This document shows, piece after piece, positions 17,942-25,941 of a DNA stretch of 43,361 nt; positions within the stretch are counted from its first letter, which is position 1, and each line of letters starts with the position of its first letter. Location of the stretch: contig JAGSGF010000025.1 in assembly GCA_023955335.1 (NCBI GenBank), forward strand, positions 1 through 43,361, in the 5' to 3' direction. This DNA comes from Yoonia sp. (GTDB taxonomy: Bacteria > Pseudomonadota > Alphaproteobacteria > Rhodobacterales > Rhodobacteraceae). The position numbers and the translations under genes were made by a program. Below the pieces are notes generated by a model, which saw only the letters and a list, made by a program, of their open reading frames with translations, had not been told where the DNA came from and searched no databases.

Positions 17942-17969
17942 ATGGGGAATACTAGTCTATGCTTCCCAT
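17942..17969. promoter_or_regulatory. Possible operator: interrupted inverted repeat before the HTH gene
   Basis: ATGGGGAA and TTCCCAT face each other across 13 bases that include ACTAGT. The site is 33-60 bases upstream of the HTH protein start, where an autoregulatory operator would be expected. Imperfect (one extra G) and unproven. Confidence 0.3.
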
Positions 17970-18193
17970 TAATGCGGTTCTTAGAATTTGTCATGTCTGA
18001 AACAGCCGGTTTTTTAAGGCTTTTACCAGTATGGTGCCATGTTGCACCGCCAGTACGAGTTATGGCTGCAAGCAACTGAACAACCGATCCCTCGTTTCGG
18101 CTCAGAGGCGTGCAGCCATTTCCACGCAAGATGCATGAAGATCGCGCAGTGATCGACTTGCAAATGATCCCTGCTCGGCGCTAACAACGGCTC

Positions 18194-18778
18194 ATGGCAA
18201 AGCTTTATTTCAATTATTCCACCATGAACGCCGGCAAATCGACCGTACTGTTACAAGCCTCGCACAACTATATTGAGCGGGGCATGCAAACCTACCTGAT
18301 CATCGCCCAATTCGATAAGCGGGCCGGCGACGGACGGATCGGCAGCCGCATCGGGATTGGTGCAGATGCTGACACCTTTGGCAAAGACGAAGACTTATTC
18401 GCAAAGATCAAAGCCCGCCTTGCCGCCGCCCCCTGCGCGTGCATTTTCATCGACGAAGCCCAATTCCTGTCAGAAGCCCAAGTCTGGCAACTGGCCCGCG
18501 CGGTCGACGACCTTGGCGTGCCAATAATGTGCTTTGGCTTACGGGTCGACTTTCGGGGCAAGCTGTTCCCCGGATCAGCCGCTCTTTTGGCGCTGTCGGA
18601 TGAAATGCGCGAAGTTCGCACCATCTGCCATTGTGGAAAAAAGGCCACAATGGTTGTCCGCAAAGATGCAGACGGTACCGTCCTGACCGATGGCGCCCAA
18701 GTCGCGGTTGGCGGCAACGAACGCTATGTCTCGCTGTGCCGCCGCCATTGGCGCGAGGCCGTGGGCGACAGCGATTAA
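18194..18778 (+). CDS. tdk: Thymidine kinase (TK1-like)
   Basis: 194 residues. It phosphorylates thymidine to dTMP with ATP in pyrimidine salvage. The P-loop is YFNYSTMNAGKSTVLL (about 5-20), the DEAQF acidic motif lies near residue 92, and GLRVDFRGKLFPGS forms the lasso region. The structural zinc site is made by CHCGK and CRRH near the C-terminus. Length is typical of the bacterial type II enzyme. Its last 4 bases overlap the convergent dehydrogenase gene. There is no strong SD before the ATG. Confidence 0.95.
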   Translation: MAKLYFNYSTMNAGKSTVLLQASHNYIERGMQTYLIIAQFDKRAGDGRIGSRIGIGADADTFGKDEDLFAKIKARLAAAPCACIFIDEAQFLSEAQVWQLARAVDDLGVPIMCFGLRVDFRGKLFPGSAALLALSDEMREVRTICHCGKKATMVVRKDADGTVLTDGAQVAVGGNERYVSLCRRHWREAVGDSD

Positions 18779-19725
18779 CCCACCCGTGTTGGCATCGCGT
18801 TGCCTGCGGCCCATGCGATCACGTTATCCAACGCCATCTGCCCCATCGCCTCGCGGACTTCCAACGCGGCTGTGCCAAGGTGCGGTAACAACACAACGTT
18901 CTCCATCTCGCGCAATTCTTGTGGGACCAACGGCTCTCGGGCGTAGACATCAAGCCCCGCCGCCGCAATCCGGCCTTCCGTCAATGCCGCAATCAACGCA
19001 GTCTCGTCCACGACATCGCCACGGGCCACGTTGATGAACACCGCGTTCGGGTTCATCTCGGCCAAGGCCGCAGCATCGATCAACTGGAACGTCTCTGCTC
19101 CACCGGGGACCGTCACGACAATGATATCCGCTTGGCTCATCAAAGATGCCAGATCGTCCACCTGACGGGCAGGCACTTCGACCTCTTTTGGGGACCGGTT
19201 GAAATAAATGACAGGCATTTCAAAGCCGTAATGACAGCGCCGCGCAACCGCCTGACCGATCCGGCCCATGCCGACGATACCCACACGCTTGCCTGTGACA
19301 TGCATGCCCAGCATCTGGGTCGGTAACCAACCTAGCCACTGCCCGGACCGAACCAGCCGTTCACCTTCTCCGGCCCGCCTGCAGGCCGACAAGATCAATG
19401 TCATCGCAATATCAGCGGTCGCATCGGTTACGACATCGGGCGTGTTGGACACAGCAACACCAGCCGCCGACGCCGCAGCTACATCGATATGGTTATACCC
19501 CACACCAAAGTTGGCCAGCACACCACACCGGATATCCCCGCCAAACGCATCTGCGGTGAACTGATCGCCCAACGTGGGCAAGATCGCATCATAATCCGCC
19601 AAGGCCGCCGCCGCCTCGTCCGGCATCATGCCCTCGGTACTGGGCCGGACAGTGACGTCAAAATGGGCGCGAGCGTTTTCGATGATCGCATCGGGTATGA
19701 CGCGGGTAATCAACAGACTTTTCAA
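18775..19725 (-). CDS. D-2-hydroxyacid dehydrogenase (glyoxylate/hydroxypyruvate reductase-like)
   Basis: 316 residues of the D-isomer-specific dehydrogenase family. The NAD(P) Rossmann motif is VGIVGMGRIGQAVARR (about 148-163). The catalytic Arg is in NVARGDVVDE, Glu in GLDVYAREP and His in LLPHLGTA. Probable substrates are glyoxylate or hydroxypyruvate, but specificity cannot be read. The start is TTG at 19725: it overlaps the csaA stop as TTGA and has AAGGAGG 9 bases upstream. No ATG or GTG fits better. It is the last gene of proC-csaA-dehydrogenase. Confidence 0.88.
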   Translation of the reverse strand: MKSLLITRVIPDAIIENARAHFDVTVRPSTEGMMPDEAAAALADYDAILPTLGDQFTADAFGGDIRCGVLANFGVGYNHIDVAAASAAGVAVSNTPDVVTDATADIAMTLILSACRRAGEGERLVRSGQWLGWLPTQMLGMHVTGKRVGIVGMGRIGQAVARRCHYGFEMPVIYFNRSPKEVEVPARQVDDLASLMSQADIIVVTVPGGAETFQLIDAAALAEMNPNAVFINVARGDVVDETALIAALTEGRIAAAGLDVYAREPLVPQELREMENVVLLPHLGTAALEVREAMGQMALDNVIAWAAGNAMPTRVG

Positions 19726-20060
19726 TGCAGTCGCCCTCCTTGGGGCACAGGTTTATCAGGGGTTGCCAAAACGATGGCCCCATCTTCATCAGGAAAGCCC
19801 AAGACCAAAATCTCGGACATAAATTTACCAATCTGGCGGGGCGGAAAATTGACCACAGCCATGACCTGCCGGCCCATCAACGTCTCTGGCGTGTAATGCG
19901 CCGTCACCTGCGCAGAGGTCTTTTTCACCCCAAGCTCATCCCCAAAATCGACCCATATTTTGATCGCAGGCTTGCGGGCCTCGGGATATGGCTCGGCCTG
20001 CACAACGGTGCCAACGCGGACGTCGACAGCCATGAAATCATCAAAGGAAATCTCAGCCAC
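19722..20060 (-). CDS. csaA: CsaA-like tRNA-binding domain protein
   Basis: 112 residues, a single OB-fold tRNA-binding domain of the kind found at the ends of MetRS and PheRS beta. The landmarks are FMAVDVRVGTVVQAEPYPEARKPA and the conserved terminal GRQVMAVVNFPPRQIGKFMSEILVLG, given here as landmarks only. CsaA has been described as a chaperone-like or tRNA-binding protein; its role is unsettled. I place the start at the GTG at 20060 (VAEISFDDF), with GGAG 8 bases upstream, rather than in the longer frame to 20096, because it gives the usual length. It overlaps the proC end by 8 bases and the next gene by 4, implying a translationally coupled operon. Confidence 0.88.
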   Translation of the reverse strand: MAEISFDDFMAVDVRVGTVVQAEPYPEARKPAIKIWVDFGDELGVKKTSAQVTAHYTPETLMGRQVMAVVNFPPRQIGKFMSEILVLGFPDEDGAIVLATPDKPVPQGGRLH

Positions 20061-20865
20061 GACCCAGCTCCTTTGACCTTTCGGTGGCAGCAGCAACTGC
20101 GCGGGCCAACAATGGGGGAAATCCAGTTTCAGTATTCATCAACACCTCCAGCGCCGCATGGGTCGTCCCATTTGGGGATGTCACATTGACACGCAACTGC
20201 GCAGGATCCTCATCCGCAGCCTCTGCCAGCGCACCTGCACCTGCAACCGTGGCTTTGGCCAATTGCATTGCCATGTCTGCTGGCAATCCTTGAGCCACGC
20301 CGGCAGCCGCCAATGCCTCGATCAAATGAAACACATATGCGGGGCCCGATCCAGACACACCCGTCACGGCATCAATCTGACCCTCATCATCCAATCGGAC
20401 CACCTGCCCCACAACTGCCAGCAACGCATCCGCCAGCGCAATATGCGCAGCACTCGCATGATCATTGCCAATGATGGCTGTGATCCCACGCCCGATCGCA
20501 GCAGGTGTATTGGGCATTGAGCGGACAATCGGCGTACGTGCGCCCAACTCCGCTTCAAATCGGGCAATCGGCGTACCCGCGGCAATAGACACAAACAGCG
20601 TCTGACCGTTGCCCAGCGCTTGCATGGCAGGCAAGGCATCGCCCATCATCTGCGGCTTCACCGCGACCAAAGTAACAGCCGGATCACTGGGCAACTCCGC
20701 ATTGATATGTACACCTGTTCCGCGCAACCAGTCAGACGGATAAGGGTCCAGCACGTAAACAGACGCGGCAGGCAATCCGCCATTCAACCAGCCCGCCAAC
20801 ATCGCCGACCCCATTTTTCCACACCCCAGCAAAACCAGCCCGCGCGCGGCAACATCATCCATCAT
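20053..20865 (-). CDS. proC: Pyrroline-5-carboxylate reductase
   Basis: 270 residues. It reduces pyrroline-5-carboxylate to proline with NAD(P)H. The dinucleotide motif LVLLGCGKMGSAMLAGWL lies near the N-terminus, and the P5CR signature SGSGPAYVFHLIEALAAAG is in the C-terminal helical domain. VAVKPQMM and VRSMPNTPAAIGRG are also typical. The start is the first of two tandem ATGs (20865/20862) behind GGAGA. The open frame to 21024 runs into repeat-like DNA. It heads the proC-csaA-dehydrogenase operon; ybjN lies upstream on the same strand. Confidence 0.95.
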   Translation of the reverse strand: MMDDVAARGLVLLGCGKMGSAMLAGWLNGGLPAASVYVLDPYPSDWLRGTGVHINAELPSDPAVTLVAVKPQMMGDALPAMQALGNGQTLFVSIAAGTPIARFEAELGARTPIVRSMPNTPAAIGRGITAIIGNDHASAAHIALADALLAVVGQVVRLDDEGQIDAVTGVSGSGPAYVFHLIEALAAAGVAQGLPADMAMQLAKATVAGAGALAEAADEDPAQLRVNVTSPNGTTHAALEVLMNTETGFPPLLARAVAAATERSKELGRG

Positions 20866-21324
20866 CTTGAACGTCTCCTCATTCTTGTTGCCCAAACTAC
20901 GCAAGCCAATGGTCAGGCGCAACGCACCTCTTTTTCCGAGCTCAAATATGTCGGGGGTACGGGGGCTGGCCCCCGCCGTTCCAAGTCGTGTCGCCGCTAT
21001 TGGCAGAAGTTTGTTCACAAACACCTAGAGGCCACGCAGGTTGGGACGTGGAAGCGGGCCGTAATTCATGCAAACCATCGACAAGCAAGTCTTGGAAACA
21101 CCGTGTACCGATCGCGGTATGTGCAGCAGTAGGGTCACAAATGCGGTCGCCGTGTGCGCCGCCTGATGCGGCTTATGCATTACAAAGGCACGTTTTTGAC
21201 GAGGAGCCGCAAAATTTCTCCAGTCTTTTTCGTTTGCTTGTGCCTATGCTTTGGCGACCCTACCGAGAAAGTCCTTTGGCAAGCTTTGCGTTGATGAGGA
21301 TCAGGGCAAAGCCCTTAGCGGACC
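20866..21324. other. 459-base stretch without a recognisable gene
   Basis: It lies between proC and ybjN and holds a dispersed-repeat copy at 20931-20975 and the proC promoter region. In the plus frame, residues read from about 21160 to 21310 (VFDEEPQNFSSLFRLL, then PMLWRPYRESPLASFALM) look coding-like. The stretch has no proper start and runs into ybjN antisense, so it may be a gene remnant. I recognise no family in it. Confidence 0.4.
20931..20975 (+). repeat. Dispersed intergenic element, copy 1
   Basis: Contains CCGAGCTCAAATATGTCGG followed by a GC hairpin (GGGGGC, TG, GCCCCC). It matches a second copy at 23614-23673 on the other strand over the CCGAG...AAATATGTCGG core, and both copies are followed by a GC-rich stem. 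Confidence 0.6.
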
Positions 21325-21828
21325 TCACGCGCGGCCGTAGGCGCCACCAATCGCAACCTGCACCGCATCGGCAGGGGTACGGTCAGCCCAAGTGACCAAC
21401 TGAATGGCCGGATAATACTGTTCACAACTGGCAACAGCGGCATTGATCATCGTGTCGACCTGCTCTGATCCGGCAACCTGCTCTCCAGCAAGCACGAGGC
21501 CATAGCGGTAGACCATCATCTTTTGCTCTTCCCACCACGTGAAAGATCCGGCCCAACAGCGATCATTGATCGTGTTCAACGTCTCGTACAGGGCAGGCAT
21601 CCGGTGCGCAGGGGGTTCCATCTCGAACGTACAAATCAAACGCAATGTCTCGTCAAAAGCCGACCAAGCCAACGTAATCGCATAAGTGCGCCACTGACCT
21701 TCAACCGCCATCGCAATTTGATCGTCATGGATACGATCAAATTTCCACTCGTGGTCTACGGCGATGTTCTCCACCAAATCAATCGGGTGCAGATCATCGC
21801 TATCGAAATATTCTGTCGTCAGCGTCAT
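21325..21828 (-). CDS. YbjN domain-containing protein
   Basis: 167 residues of the YbjN (type III secretion chaperone-like fold) family. The landmarks are DHEWKFDRIHDDQIAMAVEG, RLICTFEMEPP, LYETLNTINDRCWAGSF and MVYRYGLVLAG. YbjN proteins have been linked to stress and motility regulation in enterics, but the alphaproteobacterial members are uncharacterised. They commonly lie next to proC, as here. The gene reads toward proC but is separated by 459 bases. It starts at the ATG at 21828. Confidence 0.88.
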   Translation of the reverse strand: MTLTTEYFDSDDLHPIDLVENIAVDHEWKFDRIHDDQIAMAVEGQWRTYAITLAWSAFDETLRLICTFEMEPPAHRMPALYETLNTINDRCWAGSFTWWEEQKMMVYRYGLVLAGEQVAGSEQVDTMINAAVASCEQYYPAIQLVTWADRTPADAVQVAIGGAYGRA

Positions 21829-22296
21829 ATGCTCGGCCTTTGGTTTTGGCCCTTAAACCGGTGCAGATCGGCTAAAAGGCTAGGGGTCCACTCAAGAGAC
21901 AGTGGTGTTCTTGTTTTATTCCTACTTCATATGGTGCCGTTACACCCGCTGCGTGTAAAGCAATTTGTTGGGGATAAGTCGGTGTTAATGCAAAATTCAT
22001 GTGGATAAGACACGCGTTTTCATTTTGCGGTACACAATCAAGACACACAAAACAGGTTTGATCCAATGAGCTTGTTCCGTTGCACCCCCAACGCAGACCG
22101 CAAGCCCCCCCCCGCCGTTGACGCACGCGCCGTGCAGATCGTGGTCGGTAAGCGCAATATTTTGGCGCCCTGTCTCGCACCCCTTGGCTGATTGTAACGC
22201 CTGCCCACCGAAGCAAGAAGTTCAAGGCAGATCATTGAAGGCACCGCAAAGCAGAACGCTGTTATTGGGGGTGTTTATTTCATGGGCAGCTACGAT
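21829..22296. other. 468-base stretch without a recognisable gene; two DnaA-box-like sites
   Basis: No family-matching frame was found. A 41-codon plus-strand frame starts at 22066 (MSLFRCTPNADRK) but ends at once and resembles nothing known. Two DnaA-box-like 9-mers lie at 21969-21977 (one mismatch) and 22000-22008 (TGTGGATAA, perfect), in the upstream region of ybjN. Confidence 0.35.
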
Positions 22297-23305
22297 CTAG
22301 AAATTATGATCAAGCCGGAATTCCAAACCATATGCCTCGTAGTTATCCGCGCCAATTCCATCATAATAGCCAGATAAGTTCGCAATAAGCCCTGTCGTCG
22401 CCCGTTGCTCCAGGCCAAGTTCAATCCGAGCGCGCCCGCCGGTGAAGGCCGCAGTTCCGTTATTTGTCTCGAATGCCACGGCGACGTCCCCCCCCTGCGG
22501 AGATCTCGATTGTCGCAATCCCCTGTGCTGCGAGGGAATTCCCAAGACTGTCGGTGCAGGTCAACTGATCGTCACTGACATGCGACAACCCAAAGTCGGG
22601 ATAGAGCGTCAGGGTGTCCATCCCGATCTCACCGGTCAGGCTTCCCGTTACAAGAAAGCGCGCACTGTCAAAACTGTCGGTATAGGTTCCATTGTAATGG
22701 TCACTGTGTCTGCTGTGGACGTCGCGCGATCCTCATCAGTGACCAGAAGGTTGAAGGTGTGGGTTACCCGGCAGGCCCCCACTGAAACGGGATCAGCGGT
22801 GAATGTAGGTTTCTGAGCTGTGGTGTCGCTCGGAGTTATCGCGCCGCCAGAACCACCTGTGCGCGTTTAGGCATAGCTGGCGATGCTGCCGTCACAGTCC
22901 AAGGACGCCGACGCATCAAGCATATTGGTCTCCCCGGATTCCACGCCATCTTGGTCAGGGCCAGCGTTCGCCCTTGGGACAACGTTGGGGGCTAAAAACA
23001 AAACGGTGACATCGCTGACCGAGCCGGAGTAACCGCCTGGAACCGTGATGATGAAATTGTGGCCGCCCGGCAGAGCACCATTCGCGGTGGTGGATGAAAT
23101 TTGACTGCGGCTGATCACGATTAAGGACGAGCAAGAATACTCAGTGCCGGTCGGACCATGCGTTACCCGTGCTCCGGCGACAAATCCTGAGCCAGAAATA
23201 TCAAGTGTGTAGGAAATGCCAGGGCGGACTTCCGTGGGAGAAATTGCTGTTCTAGAGGGCCAAGCTGCGGCGCCCGATAGAACCTCGCGCCAACAGATGC
23301 TGCTG
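22297..23305 (-). pseudogene. Remnant of a PKD/Ig-like autotransporter surface protein
   Basis: Reading the minus strand in successive frames gives pieces of one protein. 23305-22867 encodes an IPT-like piece (TEVRPGISYTLDISGSGF), then NAGPDQDGVESGETNMLDAS, the start of a PKD/K319-like domain, ending at a stop. 22860-22690 gives the end of such a domain (PTFTADPVSVG, then TFNLLVTDEDRATSTADTVT). 22690-22510, in another frame, gives an autotransporter-barrel piece (SFDSARFLVTGSLTGEIG, TDSLGNSLAAQGIATIEIS). 22545-22297 gives the last barrel strands (GRARIELGLEQRATTGLI, GYYDGIGADNYEAYGL) ending in Phe. At least two or three frameshifts, and probably a deletion inside the PKD domain, separate them. 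The intact ancestor would have been a large secreted surface protein. No intact start is visible. Confidence 0.75.
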
Positions 23306-23676
23306 GCGAAACCTTAGTCGAAACGCCGAAAGCTGTCTGCTAATCAAAAATTTTCTGTGGCGATCTGTGGCTTGAGGTTCAGTCATTTCGTGAGATTTCA
23401 GATTGTGTGGCTACTTATTCCGCTCCCGCTGTTCGGGCGGTGCAAAACGGGCATCCAGTTTCCGCCCAAGCTCATTTTCGCTGCGGACGCAAAACGACGA
23501 AAGCAGCATGTGGTGCCCGCGAAGCGAAGTAGCAATTTGTCCCGCACAGCTGCCACTGGTTCACAATCCGACACGCCTATTCAAATATCCTAGGTGCTGG
23601 CTGTTTATCAAAAACTAAGGCGCTGCCCCTCGGGGCAACTCCGGTACCGACATATTTAACCTCGGTAAAAAGCCAA
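23306..23676. other. Non-coding debris between the pseudogene and ubiK
   Basis: No credible gene. Short plus-strand frames (for example 23357-23593) do not resemble known proteins. The right part holds dispersed-element copy 2 just downstream of ubiK. Confidence 0.4.
23614..23673 (-). repeat. Dispersed intergenic element, copy 2
   Basis: On the minus strand: CCGAGGTTAAATATGTCGG, then TACCGG and a stem of TTGCCCC/GGGGCAG. It begins 4 bases after the ubiK stop. It shares its core with copy 1 at 20931-20975. Confidence 0.6.
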
Positions 23677-23919
23677 TTACTTTTTGGCTTCGAGCGCCTC
23701 AAGACGGGCCGAAAGGCTCGCATTTTCTTCGCGGGCTTTTTGGGCCATCGCGCGCACCGCATCAAATTCTTCACGTGTCACGAAATCACGGTCCGCAAGC
23801 CAGCGGTCCATCATGCCGCTGACAGCAGTGCCTGCTTCGTCTTTGGCGCCTTGGGCCACGCCCATCGCATTTGTCATCAGTTGCGAAAAATCATCGAGGA
23901 TTTTATTTCTGGTCTGCAT
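23677..23919 (-). CDS. ubiK: UbiK/BMFP family accessory protein
   Basis: 80 residues from the ATG at 23919 (MQTRNKILDDFSQLMTNAMG), behind SD GGAG. It has the family layout: an N-terminal helix, a linker, then a C-terminal coiled coil (about 48-80, FDAVRAMAQKAREENASLSARL) that forms trimers in known members. E. coli UbiK assists ubiquinone assembly, and relatives promote membrane association. In this clade only the fold is certain. The longer frame to 24030 overlaps the lgt leader. It is divergent from lgt. Confidence 0.85.
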   Translation of the reverse strand: MQTRNKILDDFSQLMTNAMGVAQGAKDEAGTAVSGMMDRWLADRDFVTREEFDAVRAMAQKAREENASLSARLEALEAKK

Positions 23920-24013
23920 CGCAGTCTCCAATTCTGTCTGATGCATATATGGGGTGCGCGTGCCCGTCGCGCAAGCAGTTGACTTCCTGTCCGTGGTGTC
24001 AAAAGTAACGTTC

Positions 24014-24892
24014 ATGATTGCAGCACTCACATTCCCCGATATCTCGCCCGAGATTTTCGCCTTTGACCTTTTTGGCTTTCACATTGCACTGCGCTGGTAC
24101 GCCTTGGCCTATATCGTTGGCATCGCACTGGGGTGGCAGTTGTTAAAAGCCGCGATCACACGTCCGCAATTGTGGCGCGATGGGTCCCCGATGGTCGTGG
24201 CCAAGCTTGAAGACCTCACAACATATATTGTCGTCGGTGTGATTGCAGGTGGGCGGCTTGGGTATGTCCTATTCTATAAACCTGCCTACTATCTATCCAA
24301 CCCGATCGAGATTCCGATGATTTGGACCGGCGGCATGTCATTCCACGGCGGGTTTCTGGGCGTTGTGGTTGCCGTATGGCTGTTTAGCCGGCGCCATAAG
24401 GTCGCCCTGCCCGCTTTGGCCGACGGAATCGCATTATCCGCCCCGGTCGCGATTTTCCTCGTGCGTATTGCAAATTTCATCAACGCCGAACTTTGGGGCC
24501 GCGAAACAGACGTCTGGTGGGGTGTGATTTTCCCAACCGAGGCCGCGCAAAGCTGCGCGACCGCCGCAGGCCTGTGCGCCCGCCATCCATCGCAACTGTA
24601 TGAAGCGGGTCTCGAAGGGCTGCTGCTTGGCACGGTCCTATGCGTTCTGGCGTTTCGTTTTGGCGGCCTTATGAAACCTTGGCTTTTGTCCGGCGTATTC
24701 TTTGCGGGCTACGGCATTGCGCGGTTCTTGATAGAATTTGTGCGCCAACCTGACGCGCAGTTTGTGACCCAAGGTAATCCGCTTGGCCTTGCATTTCAGA
24801 CGGGCGGCTGGGGGCTGACCATGGGCCAGACGTTGACCCTGCCGATGATCATCATTGGGCTTGGCGTGGTCTGGTGGGCTGCGCGCCGATGA
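24014..24892 (+). CDS. lgt: Prolipoprotein diacylglyceryl transferase
   Basis: 292 residues with about seven membrane helices. It transfers diacylglycerol from phosphatidylglycerol to the lipobox Cys of prolipoproteins in the inner membrane. The landmarks are IAGGRLGYVLFY, the central WTGGMSFHGGFLG, the Lgt signature RIANFINAELWGRETDVWWG and HPSQLYEAGLEG. The start at 24014 (MIAALTFPDISP) gives the usual N-terminus; the SD is weak. Its TGA overlaps the start of midA in ATGA. The M48 lipoprotein at 2507 would be one substrate. Confidence 0.95.
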   Translation: MIAALTFPDISPEIFAFDLFGFHIALRWYALAYIVGIALGWQLLKAAITRPQLWRDGSPMVVAKLEDLTTYIVVGVIAGGRLGYVLFYKPAYYLSNPIEIPMIWTGGMSFHGGFLGVVVAVWLFSRRHKVALPALADGIALSAPVAIFLVRIANFINAELWGRETDVWWGVIFPTEAAQSCATAAGLCARHPSQLYEAGLEGLLLGTVLCVLAFRFGGLMKPWLLSGVFFAGYGIARFLIEFVRQPDAQFVTQGNPLGLAFQTGGWGLTMGQTLTLPMIIIGLGVVWWAARR

Positions 24893-25941
24893 CAGCACTT
24901 GGCGATCTGATGGCTGCACGTATTGCCACCACGGGGCCGATCACGCTGGCCGATTATATGGCCGATTGCCTCATGCATCCGGTTCACGGCTATTACACCA
25001 CCCGCGATCCGTTGGGGGCGACTGGTGATTTCACCACGGCCCCCGAGATCAGCCAGATGTTTGGTGAACTGATCGGGCTGTCGCTGGCGCAGGCTTGGCT
25101 GGATCAAGAATCCCCCGCGCAGATCACATTCGCCGAACTTGGGCCCGGACGCGGAACACTGATGGCCGATGCGCTGCGGGCCACACGCGGTGTTGCGGGC
25201 TTTCACGCGGCCTTGACCGTGCATTTTGTCGAAACATCTCCCCGCCTGCGCGCCAAACAAGCCGAACTGGTCCCGCACGCTCATTGGCACGACGACGCAA
25301 GCACCCTGCCCGATGCGCCGCTGTTCCTTATCGCGAACGAATTCTTTGACGCACTGCCGATCCGGCAATTCACACGGGACGCCGGCGGCTGGCGCGAACA
25401 TATGATCGGAGTGACAGACGGTAACTTAACGCTGGGCCTCAGCCAAGCCGCGCCACTGGACGCGCTGGACCACCGGCTGACCGACACCAAAGACGGTGAT
25501 GTGATCGAGGTCTGCCCTGCATTACCCGCAATCGTGGGCCACGTTGCCGGACTTATCGACACCCACGGAGGGGCCGCGCTGATCTTCGACTATGGCGATT
25601 GGCAGTCCCAAGGGGACACTTTGCAAGCGTTGGCAGGGCACAAAGCAACCGACCCGTTTGTGACACCCGGACAAGCGGACCTGACCGCCCACGTTGATTT
25701 CGCTGCAATCGCTGCGGCGGCCACAACATACACCCGCGTGACCCCGCAAGGGATGTTCCTCGAACGGCTTGGCATCACCGCGCGGGCGCAAACCTTGGCC
25801 AAAGGCTTGACCGGTGACGCCCTGACAAGTCACATTGAAGCACACAGGCGGTTGACCCATCCAGATGCAATGGGGAACCTGTTCAAAGTAATCGGATTAT
25901 ACCCAAACGGCGGCACGCCCCCTGCAGGATTGAACCCATGA
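24889..25941 (+). CDS. MidA/NDUFAF7-type SAM-dependent methyltransferase
   Basis: 350 residues of the DUF185 (MidA/NDUFAF7) family. The landmarks are MADCLMHPVHGYYTTRDPLG, GDFTTAPEISQMFGELIG, FAELGPGRGTLMADALR (SAM-binding GxGxG-like), LIANEFFDALPIRQF and FDYGDWQSQGDTLQAL. The mitochondrial homologue dimethylates an arginine of a complex I subunit (NDUFS2); by inference this acts on the NuoD counterpart. The ATG at 24889 overlaps the lgt stop, and the gene's own stop overlaps pgeF by 4 bases, so lgt-midA-pgeF is one coupled operon. Confidence 0.9.
   Translation: MTALGDLMAARIATTGPITLADYMADCLMHPVHGYYTTRDPLGATGDFTTAPEISQMFGELIGLSLAQAWLDQESPAQITFAELGPGRGTLMADALRATRGVAGFHAALTVHFVETSPRLRAKQAELVPHAHWHDDASTLPDAPLFLIANEFFDALPIRQFTRDAGGWREHMIGVTDGNLTLGLSQAAPLDALDHRLTDTKDGDVIEVCPALPAIVGHVAGLIDTHGGAALIFDYGDWQSQGDTLQALAGHKATDPFVTPGQADLTAHVDFAAIAAAATTYTRVTPQGMFLERLGITARAQTLAKGLTGDALTSHIEAHRRLTHPDAMGNLFKVIGLYPNGGTPPAGLNP

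Noticed and set aside
21960-22010. Replication origin suggested by DnaA-box-like 9-mers
   Set aside because: Only two boxes, and no dnaA, parAB, repABC or hemE neighbourhood; kept only as a low-interest finding.
22066-22191. 41-residue plus-strand frame starting MSLFRCTPNADRK
   Set aside because: No SD, no similarity I recognise, and a long C-run inside it; it lies in a decayed region.
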